DNA from: Victivallales bacterium
GTDB taxonomy: Bacteria > Verrucomicrobiota > Lentisphaeria > Oligosphaerales > Oligosphaeraceae
Direction of reading: 5' to 3'
Length of the DNA: 49,046 bases
Assembly (NCBI GenBank): GCA_017554445.1
Contig: JAFZIJ010000037.1
Coordinates: 1-49,046 of the forward strand
Under the pieces are notes generated by a model that did not search any database, was not told where the DNA came from, and was given only the letters and a program-made list of their open reading frames with translations. The position numbers were made by a program, and so were the translations under genes. Positions 8,640 through 17,004 of this stretch are shown here, piece after piece. Position 1 is the stretch's first letter. Each line of letters opens with the position of its first letter.

Positions 8640-9836
8640 GCCGCCCCCCTGCCCGTCAACGACTGCCCCGTCGCCGCCGTCGATTTGGGGACGACGACCG
8701 TCGTCGCCGTCCGCATCGAAAACGGCATCGTCACACGAACGGCTTCCGCCTTCAACTTGCAGGGCCAATACGGCGACAACGTCATCTCCCGCATCACCCA
8801 TAGTGGGTCACCGGAAGGACTTGCGCAATTGCAGAAAGCCGCCGCCAAGACCATTGATTCGCTTTTTGAACAATGGCCGGACAACGCGGATATTCAAGTG
8901 CTCGGCCTAGCGGGAAACACGACGATGACCTGCCTGTTGTGGGGCATCGACTGTACGTCCATCGGCGTTTCGCCCTTCACGCCGCCATTGCGTGTTTTTC
9001 CAATCAAAACTGCTTCAGAATTAGGCATTTCGGCATTACCGCCAAATACGCCTGTCTATGCTATGCCATCCATCAGCGCCTATGTCGGCGGTGATTTGAC
9101 GGCGGGGCTTTATGAAACGGAACTGCAACCGGGCGAGGCACTTGTGGATATCGGCACGAACTGCGAAATCATCCTACGCACGGCGACAGGCGAACTCGTC
9201 TGCACGGCGGCGGCCGCCGGCCCCGCCTTCGAAGGCGCAGGCATTGCCTGCGGTCGCCGCGCAGTTCCGGGAGCCATTGATCATATTCAGCCAAACTGGA
9301 AATACACGACTATCGGAAATCAGTCGCCCAACGGACTTTGCGGCTCCGCCATGCTTGATTTCCTAGCCGTCGGCAATCAAGAAGGATGGCTTTCCAGTTT
9401 CGGACGGTTGGAAAAAGACGAACTCGCCGACCGCATCCGCGACATTGATGGCGTCACGGCCGCCGAAATCGCCCCGAACGTCACACTTTCGGAAAAAGAC
9501 CTTGAACAACTTCTGAAGGCAAAAGCCGCCGTTTTCGCGGGCATCCAGTCGCTGCTGGAATCGCAACACATGTCATTCAACGACTTGCAGAAACTCCACT
9601 TGGCGGGCGGCTTTGCAAAATACATGGATTTGAAGAGCGCCGTCGCCATCGGCATGCTGCCGGACGTGCCGTTCAAAATTGTCGGCAACACGTCTTTGGC
9701 GGGCGCGTCGCGCCTCGCCGCTGCCCCATCCATGATTGACGAATTCATCCGTCTCAGCGACCTTCCACGCGAAATTCCACTGAACGACATTCCGTCCTTT
9801 GAAGACAACTACATTGATGCCTTGATGCTGCCATGA
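8640..9836 (+). CDS. ASKHA-type ATPase domain, DUF4445/RACo-like (3' part of a split gene)
   Basis: In frame with the ferredoxin ORF just upstream and separated from it only by TAA. The sequence after the stop reads through a linker into VAAVDLGTTTV, the phosphate-1 motif of ASKHA kinases (Asp codon at 8682). Further blocks include VDIGTNCEI, GPAFEGAGIACG and LHLAGGFAKYMDL, all typical of the DUF4445 ATPase that reduces and activates corrinoid proteins with ATP. The first usable initiator would be the TTG at 8685, which would remove the catalytic Asp and the first strand, so independent translation would not yield a whole domain. The stop overlaps the next gene in ATGA. Confidence 0.75.
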   Translation, partial: AAPLPVNDCPVAAVDLGTTTVVAVRIENGIVTRTASAFNLQGQYGDNVISRITHSGSPEGLAQLQKAAAKTIDSLFEQWPDNADIQVLGLAGNTTMTCLLWGIDCTSIGVSPFTPPLRVFPIKTASELGISALPPNTPVYAMPSISAYVGGDLTAGLYETELQPGEALVDIGTNCEIILRTATGELVCTAAAAGPAFEGAGIACGRRAVPGAIDHIQPNWKYTTIGNQSPNGLCGSAMLDFLAVGNQEGWLSSFGRLEKDELADRIRDIDGVTAAEIAPNVTLSEKDLEQLLKAKAAVFAGIQSLLESQHMSFNDLQKLHLAGGFAKYMDLKSAVAIGMLPDVPFKIVGNTSLAGASRLAAAPSMIDEFIRLSDLPREIPLNDIPSFEDNYIDALMLP

Positions 9837-10558
9837 AAACATCCAGAAACAATATGAAACTGGCATTGCTCAGTTGCTGCCTGTTCTTCCTCCTTCCGTT
9901 GTTCAGCGGATGCGTCATCATTCCAGCCAAGCCGACGTGGAGCGGCCATGAAGATGTCGTCGGAGTGCGTTCCGATTCCGATGGAACCGTCCGCGAGCAA
10001 ATTATCCACCGCAAGATGCGACTCGATTACGCTGCCATCGGTATCACTCCACACGGACTTGCCTACGGAGGCTATTGGATTTATTCAAGATACCAGCTGG
10101 TAACAGAACAATCCAGAAAGTATATATGGACGTTGGCGCATTTTCCTTTCCTATCAATAGAACCTGTTGGCATTTGCCTTCCAGTCCCGGACACCGACCG
10201 CTGGATCGCGGTAGAAGACACCATTTTGGGAATGAATGAAATCAAACTGAAACTCATCATCTTTACGTCAAAAGGCCGTCGCCTTGCCAAATTGAATTTT
10301 CCCAATGTCCAGCGTTGCCCACCGAAAGGAGCGATCTCCCTGCTCGGATTCGTCTATATGGAAGGCAATTCCGACTTGAGCTGGCTTCGAATCCACAATA
10401 CGGACGGGACATGTACGCTGGTCAATACGCTAACAGGCAAAACAATACCTGAACAGGACGCCACCGAACCGTTTGTGCCGTTTGATTTCAACAAGTTGCC
10501 AAATTATTGGAATCATGACGCATGGAAGTCGGTATTGAAGCAGAAACAACGGAGTTAA
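9833..10558 (+). CDS. hypothetical lipoprotein
   Basis: A 241-residue protein with a lipoprotein signal: a hydrophobic stretch ending in LFSGC places the lipidated Cys at 27, followed by VII, so outer-membrane sorting is likely. The rest has no domain I recognise; it is rich in aromatic residues. The start overlaps the preceding stop by four bases (ATGA), suggesting coupling to the ASKHA gene. Translation could also begin at the second Met (residue 8). Confidence 0.7.
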   Translation: MKTSRNNMKLALLSCCLFFLLPLFSGCVIIPAKPTWSGHEDVVGVRSDSDGTVREQIIHRKMRLDYAAIGITPHGLAYGGYWIYSRYQLVTEQSRKYIWTLAHFPFLSIEPVGICLPVPDTDRWIAVEDTILGMNEIKLKLIIFTSKGRRLAKLNFPNVQRCPPKGAISLLGFVYMEGNSDLSWLRIHNTDGTCTLVNTLTGKTIPEQDATEPFVPFDFNKLPNYWNHDAWKSVLKQKQRS

Positions 10559-10599
10559 CGTCAGAAATAAGAAAACAAAGAGGTCGGCGAAACAACTGG

Positions 10600-10632
10600 A
10601 CCAGAACTTCCAGAATATCCAGAACTTCCAGT
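10600..10632. repeat. period-9 CCAGAACTT repeat between convergent genes
   Basis: CCAGAACTT, CCAGAATAT, CCAGAACTT and CCAG follow one another with a 9-base period, between the lipoprotein stop and the rnfE stop. Confidence 0.75.
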
Positions 10633-10639
10633 TACAGCG

Positions 10640-11311
10640 TCACTTATCATCCTTATCCGCGCAGATATGGCAACGCGCGCAATTCAGTTCAGGCGGCATA
10701 TAGGTTGTGCCTTCACGCTCCGCCTTGCGGATCTTATGGTGGTTGTTGATGGCCAAGAAGACCGCCAATACGATGAACGCGCCTGCAGGGAATTTGAACA
10801 GCAGGAACGACGGCCAGCCCGGAACCACTTCGTATTCAAAGAATGTTCCGCCTGACAGAAATTCGCGAACGCCGCCCAACGCCATCAACGCCAGCGTGAA
10901 GCCCAGCCCCATGCCGATACCATCCATTAATGATGCGAATGCGCCGTTTTTCGACGCAAACGCCTCCGCGCGGCCCAACACGATGCAGTTCACAACGATC
11001 AGCGGAATGTAAATGCCCAATGTCTTGTTCAATTCCGCCGGAGCGTAGGCATTCATCAACATCTCCACAATCGTCACAAACACGGCGATGATAACGATGT
11101 AGCACGGGATACGGACCTTAGACGGTATTGCCTTGCGAACCAATGAGATAGCCAGATTGCTACCCAGCAGAACGCATGTCGTTGCGATGCCCATGCCCAA
11201 TGCGTTTTTCGCACTGCTGGAGACAGCCAGCGTGGGGCACATACCCAGCATCAGCACCAGTACGGGATTCTCCTTCCAAATCCCTTTCACCAATTCTTTC
11301 ATGACTGACAT
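10640..11311 (-). CDS. rnfE: Rnf electron transport complex subunit RnfE
   Basis: A 223-residue integral membrane subunit of the Rnf ferredoxin:NAD oxidoreductase, with about six hydrophobic helices and the conserved start KELVKGIWKENPVLVLMLGMCPTLAV. RnfE and RnfA are inverted homologues that form the central channel and hold an iron-sulfur centre; RnfE keeps its paired Cys positions. It is the last gene of the six-gene operon. The upstream spacing contains GGCGGAAATAAAT, only a weak ribosome binding site; a second Met lies at position 4. The C-terminal extension ends with NCARCHICAD. Confidence 0.95.
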   Translation of the reverse strand: MSVMKELVKGIWKENPVLVLMLGMCPTLAVSSSAKNALGMGIATTCVLLGSNLAISLVRKAIPSKVRIPCYIVIIAVFVTIVEMLMNAYAPAELNKTLGIYIPLIVVNCIVLGRAEAFASKNGAFASLMDGIGMGLGFTLALMALGGVREFLSGGTFFEYEVVPGWPSFLLFKFPAGAFIVLAVFLAINNHHKIRKAEREGTTYMPPELNCARCHICADKDDK

Positions 11312-11359
11312 ATTTATTTCCGCCTATCTATAAATGGTTGATTGCTTTGTGGAAACGAC

Positions 11360-11980
11360 TTAGTTCTTCTTGTATTTCCCGTATGCGCGGCAGGCCTTGT
11401 TCACGGCGTTGTGGACCGCCGTGCTACTGTACGTTGCGCCGCTGACGCCATCAATGGCGGTAAACGGTCTCGCTTCCTTGCCATTGTATTTGCCGTCCAG
11501 ATACGGATTCGGAGGTAGTTCGCCTTCCGCCAACGCCTTGCCGCCGCCCCAAATGGACTTCTTCTCTTTACGGTCCGTCGCCTGCGTGCCGAGGCCAGGC
11601 GTCTCGCTATGGCTGGTGACGATCACATGGATGATACGGCCGTCTTTGTCGATGCCGGTCAACGTCTTAACCATACCGCCGAAGCCTTTTCCTTCCGCTT
11701 CTGCCGCCACGGCGATTTCTGCTCCAGCCGCGTCAAATGCGCGATACAGTTTCACGCCGTCGATGACAACGACCTTTTCATTTTCGGGAGCGCCTTCTTC
11801 GTCGTTCGACGCGATGGTTGCCGTCTCCAGAGGCAGGACGAGTTTCAATCCATCCGTCAACGTCGCTTTGGCGGCCGCCTTGCGCGGACCATCCGTCACA
11901 TTGTTCACGTATGCCAAGGCACCTGCTCCGACCAGGCAGACCAGCCCCAAACTCACGCATAACCGTAATATGTCTTTCAT
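11360..11980 (-). CDS. rnfG: Rnf electron transport complex subunit RnfG
   Basis: A 206-residue membrane-anchored flavoprotein. One N-terminal helix (about 6-25) is followed by a periplasmic FMN-binding domain; the flavinylation motif SGAT lies at 180-183, so Thr183 should carry covalent FMN. SHSETPGLGT (about 123-132) is also typical. Flavinylation needs ApbE, which is not in the window. The ribosome binding site is AAGGTGAT. The gene sits between rnfD and rnfE in conventional order. Confidence 0.95.
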   Translation of the reverse strand: MKDILRLCVSLGLVCLVGAGALAYVNNVTDGPRKAAAKATLTDGLKLVLPLETATIASNDEEGAPENEKVVVIDGVKLYRAFDAAGAEIAVAAEAEGKGFGGMVKTLTGIDKDGRIIHVIVTSHSETPGLGTQATDRKEKKSIWGGGKALAEGELPPNPYLDGKYNGKEARPFTAIDGVSGATYSSTAVHNAVNKACRAYGKYKKN

Positions 11981-12011
11981 TGAAATATCACCTTATCTAG
12001 TTTTCCACCAA

Positions 12012-13040
12012 TTACTTGCCAAACGGACGCCCCGCTGTGAACTTGTCGATCAGCGGTGTCAACGCGTTCATGATCAGAATCGAGAAACTGACGCCTTCCG
12101 GATAGCTGCCCCACAGGCGGATGACACATGTCAAAATGCCGCAACCGACGGCGAACACCACGGAGCCTTTACGGTTCAGCGGCGTTGTCACCATATCCGT
12201 CGCCATGAAGAACGCGCCCAGCATGAGGCCGCCGCTCAGAATGTGCAGAATCGGATTGAAATGCGCGCACGGTTCGAACGCATACGCGATTCCCGTGAAA
12301 ATCGCCACCGTTCCAATGTAACAAACAGGCACCTGCCAGCGGATGATGTTCACGCAGATCAGAAAGATTCCGCCGATGATCAACGCGATGGCGCATGTCT
12401 CGCCAAGACTGCCGCCGCAGTTGCCGACAAACAGATCTAACACGCTGGGATATCCAGCGGACGCAACAGATTCCACCGCTTTGCGCGTTGCGGTAGTCGT
12501 TGCATCGCAATGCGCAATCAACGCCAACGGCGTCGCGCCAGTCGTTGCATCGACCCATTTTGCGAAACCACAGCCCACAGGCTTAACCCATGTCGTCATC
12601 GCAGCGGGGCAACCAATCAACAACGCGACACGCCCCACCAACGCGGGATTGAACGGATTGCCGCCCAGACCGCCATAAACCATCTTGCCCAGTCCGATGG
12701 CCGCCAGACTGCCGACGAGGCACATCCAAATCGGCACCGTCACAGGAAGATTCATACCGAGCAACATGCCCGTCAGCAACGCACTGCCGTCGTTGATCGC
12801 CAATTCGCGGCCCATCATCCGCGTGAACAGCGCCTCGAAGGCCGCGCACGACACCATGCATAGCGCGATGACCATGAACGCACGCCAGCCGAAGTAATAG
12901 ACGGATGCCAACGCGGCGGGCGTCAAGGCGCCGATGACCTTGAACATGATCTTCTGCACCGTGTCACGGTCGTGGTAATGCGGCGAACTGCTTACCACCA
13001 GCTGGCTCGTGTCCGGCATTTTGATAGTTTGCTCTGTCAT
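12012..13040 (-). CDS. rnfD: Rnf electron transport complex subunit RnfD
   Basis: A 342-residue polytopic subunit homologous to NqrB. The covalent FMN site is ATTGATPLA, with Thr170 as the likely attachment residue; GGNPFNPALVGR (about 126-137) and the C-terminal FFMATDMVTTPL are family hallmarks. It passes electrons between RnfC and RnfG flavins and contributes to ion translocation. Unlike its operon neighbours it has no Shine-Dalgarno sequence: an ATTAATG-type repeat runs up to its ATG. Confidence 0.95.
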   Translation of the reverse strand: MTEQTIKMPDTSQLVVSSSPHYHDRDTVQKIMFKVIGALTPAALASVYYFGWRAFMVIALCMVSCAAFEALFTRMMGRELAINDGSALLTGMLLGMNLPVTVPIWMCLVGSLAAIGLGKMVYGGLGGNPFNPALVGRVALLIGCPAAMTTWVKPVGCGFAKWVDATTGATPLALIAHCDATTTATRKAVESVASAGYPSVLDLFVGNCGGSLGETCAIALIIGGIFLICVNIIRWQVPVCYIGTVAIFTGIAYAFEPCAHFNPILHILSGGLMLGAFFMATDMVTTPLNRKGSVVFAVGCGILTCVIRLWGSYPEGVSFSILIMNALTPLIDKFTAGRPFGK

Positions 13041-13130
13041 ATTAATGATTAATGATTAATGTTTAATGATTAATGATAAATGGTTAATGGCTAGCCATTA
13101 ATTGTAAATTGTTAATTTTTAATTGTTCAT
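13041..13130 (-). repeat. ATTAATG heptamer repeat between rnfC and rnfD
   Basis: The 90-base gap inside the rnf operon is mostly repeated ATTAATG/TTTAATG units (plus strand), followed by TAATTGTAAATTGT variants. All other rnf gaps are 31-64 bases or overlap. Confidence 0.8.
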
Positions 13131-14474
13131 TCACTTCTTCGCGGCTGCGGCGGCAGCCGCTTTTCTGGCGGCGGAAACAACCGCCTTCGCGCGGCGGATA
13201 TGCTGCACTAGCGGTCGTCTCGCGGGGCAGACATACGCGCAGCTGCCGCATTCGATGCAGTCCAGAACATGCCATTTTTCAGCCAGTTCGAACCTTTGAT
13301 GCTCGATCTGGGCGCTCAGGATGCCGGGCATCATCGTCATCGGGCAGACATCGTTGCAACGACCGCAACGCAGGCATGCGCTCGGCGTGTATTGCACGAC
13401 TTCGTCACGGCTCATCAGCGTGATACCGGACGTTCCTTTCACAATTGGAATCTCCAGCGAATACACCGCCATGCCCATCATCGGGCCGCCGGAAATGATT
13501 TTCGCGGGATTTTCGCTCACGCCGCCGCAAAGCTCCAAAGCCGTGCGGAACAGCGTGCCGAAGCGGAAACGGAAGTTGCCGGGCTTCACAAGCGGTGTAC
13601 CCGTCACTGTCGTAACGCGTTCATACAACGGCTTTCCAAGGCATACGGCCTCGCAAATTGCAGCCGTCGTGGCGACGTTTGACACGACGCAGCCGACGGC
13701 GGCCGGAAGGCCGCCGCTCGGAACCGTCCGCCCTGTGACGGCGTAAACCAACTGCTTTTCCGCGCCTTGCGGATAACGGACAATCAGCGGCATGACGGTC
13801 ACATCCGTCCCCTTCGCCGCTTGGGTCAATGTGTCAATCGCATCAGGCTTGTTCATTTCAATGGCGATCACAATTCGCTTCACGCCCAGAATGCGTCCAA
13901 TGATCCGCGCGCCTTTGATGATAACTTCCGGCGTCTCCAGCATGAGACGATGGTCCGCCGTCAAACAAGGCTCGCACTCAACACCGTTTAGGATAAGTGT
14001 ATCAATAACAACGCCTTGCGGTGGCGAGAATTTCACAATTGTCGGGAACATCGCGCCGCCCATCCCCACGATGCCGGCCTCTCCGACACGCGCTTTCAGC
14101 GCGGCTGGATCCGTTTCCTCCCAATTCTCGAATGGCGGCAGCGGATCCGCCGTTTTGTCTTCGCCGTCGCTTTCGATAATCATCGCAGGCGTCTTCGAAC
14201 CGTTCGCGCTCAGACACGTCGTGAGATCTTTCACCGTACCGCTGGTGGGGCTATGGATAGGAGCGGAGACGAAACCACCCGCTTCCGCAAGCAATTGGCC
14301 ACGAAGCACTTTGTCGCCCTTCTGGACGACAGGTTTCGTAGGGGCGCCAATATGCTGCTGCAATGGAACTGTATAGAGCTCCTGCAACGGAGCGTTGACA
14401 ATCGACTCGCTGTTCGAGACCTTCCCTTCGGAAGGATGGACGCCGCCGTAGAATTTGATATGTTTCTTCGCCAT
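13131..14474 (-). CDS. rnfC: Rnf electron transport complex subunit RnfC
   Basis: A 447-residue peripheral subunit homologous to NqrF/Nuo51-type proteins that binds NADH and FMN and carries two 4Fe-4S clusters. GGVHPSEGKVSN opens the family-typical N-terminus; a Gly-rich nucleotide site (GEAGIVGMGGAMFPT) lies near 160; the clusters are CLRCGRCNDVCP and CIECGSCAYVCP near the C-terminus. The tail is an Ala/Lys-rich stretch. The start at 14474 is chosen because AGGAGG stands before it and it matches the family; an upstream extension in the same frame overlaps rnfB and is not plausible. Confidence 0.95.
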   Translation of the reverse strand: MAKKHIKFYGGVHPSEGKVSNSESIVNAPLQELYTVPLQQHIGAPTKPVVQKGDKVLRGQLLAEAGGFVSAPIHSPTSGTVKDLTTCLSANGSKTPAMIIESDGEDKTADPLPPFENWEETDPAALKARVGEAGIVGMGGAMFPTIVKFSPPQGVVIDTLILNGVECEPCLTADHRLMLETPEVIIKGARIIGRILGVKRIVIAIEMNKPDAIDTLTQAAKGTDVTVMPLIVRYPQGAEKQLVYAVTGRTVPSGGLPAAVGCVVSNVATTAAICEAVCLGKPLYERVTTVTGTPLVKPGNFRFRFGTLFRTALELCGGVSENPAKIISGGPMMGMAVYSLEIPIVKGTSGITLMSRDEVVQYTPSACLRCGRCNDVCPMTMMPGILSAQIEHQRFELAEKWHVLDCIECGSCAYVCPARRPLVQHIRRAKAVVSAARKAAAAAAAKK

Positions 14475-14487
14475 GATGCACCGCCTC

Positions 14488-15270
14488 CTATTCTGCCTTC
14501 CGCAGACATTTCGCCGGACAGACTTCCACCACGCTCTCCGGCGGCGGATTATCGTAGTTGACTGCCGCCAGGAAGCCATTGATGATCATCTGGCCTTCGG
14601 CAGCCGCCTTCACGCATTTACGGCATCCAATGCAACCGCCTGAACAAACCTTTTTCTTGACAGGCGCCTTCTCCGGCGAATTGCAATAGACATTGATCGC
14701 CGCGGCTGAACGCGGAACCAGTTTGATGACGTGACGCGGGCAGACAGATTCGCATTTTCCACAGCCTTTGCAAAGGTTTGGATGAATTTTCGCCACATGC
14801 GTCGGCAGAATTTCAATCGCTCCGAATGGACAGGCCCGCGCACAGGAGCCAAGCCCAAGACAGCCATATGTGCAGCCTTTCGCGCCGCCCGCCACCATCA
14901 TGGCATTCAAACAGTCGTTAACACCGTTGTACAATGCGACACGCGTCGCATGATGATCGTCTCCACTGCAACAGACAACGGCGACCTTCGGATCGCCCTT
15001 TTCCGCCTGCACACCAAGCAGTTCGCATACCTTCTTCAACGTCTCGTCTGACATCGACGGACAGCTCCCAGGCTTCGCCTTGCCAGCGGCCATCGCATTC
15101 GCGTAGTCTGCGCAGCCCGCGAAACCGCAGCCACCGCAGTTTGCGCCAGGCATCAGTTCGCCCAACTGCTCTACAAGCGGATCCGTCTTCGCGCCAAAGA
15201 ATTTCGCCACCAGGCCGATGGCCAGCGCCATCAACACGCCGACGACTGTCAGCATCACGATGTCAGTCAT
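14488..15270 (-). CDS. rnfB: Rnf electron transport complex subunit RnfB
   Basis: A 260-residue ferredoxin-binding entry subunit. One N-terminal membrane helix (about 4-24) is followed by the NCGGCGFAGCADYA cluster motif, a flexible segment, and ferredoxin-type clusters including CLGLGSCARACP, CKGCGKCESVCP and CSGGCIGCRKC. The usual Rnf function is to accept electrons from reduced ferredoxin. AAGGT lies upstream of the start. The gene ends 13 bases before rnfC. Confidence 0.95.
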   Translation of the reverse strand: MTDIVMLTVVGVLMALAIGLVAKFFGAKTDPLVEQLGELMPGANCGGCGFAGCADYANAMAAGKAKPGSCPSMSDETLKKVCELLGVQAEKGDPKVAVVCCSGDDHHATRVALYNGVNDCLNAMMVAGGAKGCTYGCLGLGSCARACPFGAIEILPTHVAKIHPNLCKGCGKCESVCPRHVIKLVPRSAAAINVYCNSPEKAPVKKKVCSGGCIGCRKCVKAAAEGQMIINGFLAAVNYDNPPPESVVEVCPAKCLRKAE

Positions 15271-15334
15271 TTTTTATACCTTATATTAATATTGATAATG
15301 GTTACGCAGAAGCCTCATTCAATCAGAAAAAACA

Positions 15335-15922
15335 TCATGAGCCGAGCCCCGCGAAACCGGAGAACGCCAACGCCAAAATGCCCGCCGTCACCAATGCGAT
15401 CGACGGCCCTTGGAAACTGCGCGGAATGCGCGACAATTCCAGCCGTTCGCGCACGCTCGCAAACAAAACCAACGCCAATGCGAAACCAACCGCCGATGCG
15501 CAGCAGAACACTGTCGATTTGAGAATCGCGCCTTTGAAAGCGTCTTCCGTCGCGCAGATGATCGCGGAACCAAGCACGGCGCAGTTCGTCGTAATCAACG
15601 GCAGATAAATGCCCAACGCCTTGTACAATGTCACGCTGAAGCGTTGCAGGAGAACTTCCACAATCTGCACAAGTGCCGCGATCACAAGGATGAAGAGAAT
15701 CGTCCGCATGTATTCCAGATGCATTGGAACCAATAGGAATTTGTTGCAAAGGGATGTCACGAGACCGGCCAGCGTCATGACGAAAATGACCGCTCCGCCC
15801 ATGCCAAGTGCTGTTTCAAGACGTTTCGACACGCCCAAAAACGGGCAGATGCCCAAAATACGGCTCAGCACGAAGTTGTTCACCAACACCGCGCCGATGA
15901 TCATCAGCAAATATTCTCGCAC
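15335..15922 (-). CDS. rnfA: Rnf electron transport complex subunit RnfA
   Basis: A 195-residue polytopic membrane protein with six hydrophobic helices; LVNNFVLSRILGICPFLGVS is the diagnostic N-terminal block with one of the Cys residues that hold the membrane iron-sulfur centre, and LITTNCAVLG carries the other. It is the first gene of rnfABCDGE. The start is GTG with AGGAGT upstream. The leader (15923-16146) shows AT-rich stretches but no convincing promoter. Confidence 0.95.
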   Translation of the reverse strand: MREYLLMIIGAVLVNNFVLSRILGICPFLGVSKRLETALGMGGAVIFVMTLAGLVTSLCNKFLLVPMHLEYMRTILFILVIAALVQIVEVLLQRFSVTLYKALGIYLPLITTNCAVLGSAIICATEDAFKGAILKSTVFCCASAVGFALALVLFASVRERLELSRIPRSFQGPSIALVTAGILALAFSGFAGLGS

Positions 15923-16146
15923 GTTTAAACTCCTATTTTTGCTTCGGACGTCCTGGCGCCATGACCATCCATCCGAAAAAAGACAAATCTTCTCACTGTA
16001 ATAAAATAAAATCTAAATCATCTCTGAAAAAAAACAAGATGCATTCAACACTTTCCTTTAGGAAAAATTCATCATTCATGACATTCGTGCCACTGGAGAG
16101 GGATACATTCACGTTCCACCCAACTGGCAAATAAAAAACTACCACA

Positions 16147-16788
16147 TCAAACAGGTTCAAGCAGACTCTTTGGCGGGCAGTGGAGCGCCTGCGCCAAACT
16201 CAGAAGCGAATCCGCACGGGCCGCATCAAGCCTTTTCTGGCGTTGTTCATACTGCTGGATGGTCCTCAACGGCACACCGCTGAGCGACGCCAACTGGCTC
16301 TGGCTCAAGTTGGCCTCCATTCGACTCGCTTTCAGACGGCTCATCGGATGGGTGGCCTGATACCATTCATCCAATAATTCAACAAATTTCTCTATATCCA
16401 TTTCATGATAAGGATGGTACAGAGAGTAAATCTTTTTTATGTCTGCAAACGAATTGATCTCCTGAAACGTCCAGCCACGATGCCATTGGTAATAGGCCAA
16501 AGCCCATCCAGTCCAATACTCAGGACTGTGGCCATCTGTGGCCAACCATTCTTTATCTGGCATAACTTGTTCATTTTCAGCCATTACTTCATACGCCAGC
16601 TCTATGCCCGAATGTCCTACCAGCATGTCAGGCTCGCCATTGGCAAAACGTCTTGCAACCGTGCTTTTCAGGAAAAAGTCATAGAATTTTTCCAAAGGAA
16701 TCCGAAAATGGTTCGTTCCGACATCAAGCATTCGGCCGAAATTGTTTCGTGCATGCATTAAATATGTTTCAGCGTAGGCGTGGATCAT
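16147..16788 (-). CDS. XRE-family regulator with an N-terminal DUF3990/DUF3791-associated-type domain
   Basis: A 213-residue protein. Residues 151-210 form a Cro/C1-type helix-turn-helix (LSQSQLASLSGVPLRTIQQYEQ). The N-terminal 145 residues, with AYAETYLMHARNNFGRMLD and SPEYWTGWALAYYQW, match the type of regulator that in gut Firmicutes and Bacteroidota sits beside small DUF3791 and DUF3990 genes, a probable toxin-antitoxin-like module (recalled, not checked). No such partner is encoded near here, so this may be an orphan remnant. No Shine-Dalgarno sequence is evident, and Met11 is an alternative start. Confidence 0.8.
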   Translation of the reverse strand: MIHAYAETYLMHARNNFGRMLDVGTNHFRIPLEKFYDFFLKSTVARRFANGEPDMLVGHSGIELAYEVMAENEQVMPDKEWLATDGHSPEYWTGWALAYYQWHRGWTFQEINSFADIKKIYSLYHPYHEMDIEKFVELLDEWYQATHPMSRLKASRMEANLSQSQLASLSGVPLRTIQQYEQRQKRLDAARADSLLSLAQALHCPPKSLLEPV

Positions 16789-16931
16789 TTATGGTAGATA
16801 TTTATTATGTTGCATTCTCCTGTGAATTGTTTCCCTGTTCATCCATTAATATACTCCCCTAGGAGTATAGTCAAGTTGGATTGAAAGATTTTTCACAAGA
16901 AAAATTGGCCGCCTGCCAGTCATCAAATGAC

Positions 16932-16959
16932 TTGACACTCCGCCATGCTGGCGTACATT
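16932..16959 (+). promoter_or_regulatory. sigma70 promoter with an inverted repeat in its spacer
   Basis: TTGACA (16932-16937) and TACATT (16954-16959) are 16 bases apart, 46 bases before the GH123-like start. The spacer ends with CGCCA-TGC-TGGCG (16941-16953), an inverted repeat lying between the two hexamers where a repressor could block polymerase. Only the positions are observed; the operator role is inference. Confidence 0.55.
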
Positions 16960-17004
16960 AGCAGGAGACCATTTTACCATTATTTATATAAAAGGAGAAA
17001 ACAC

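Noticed and set aside
15923..16146. Promoter for the rnf operon
   Set aside because: Several AT-rich hexamers exist but none has a convincing -35/-10 pair; not annotated.
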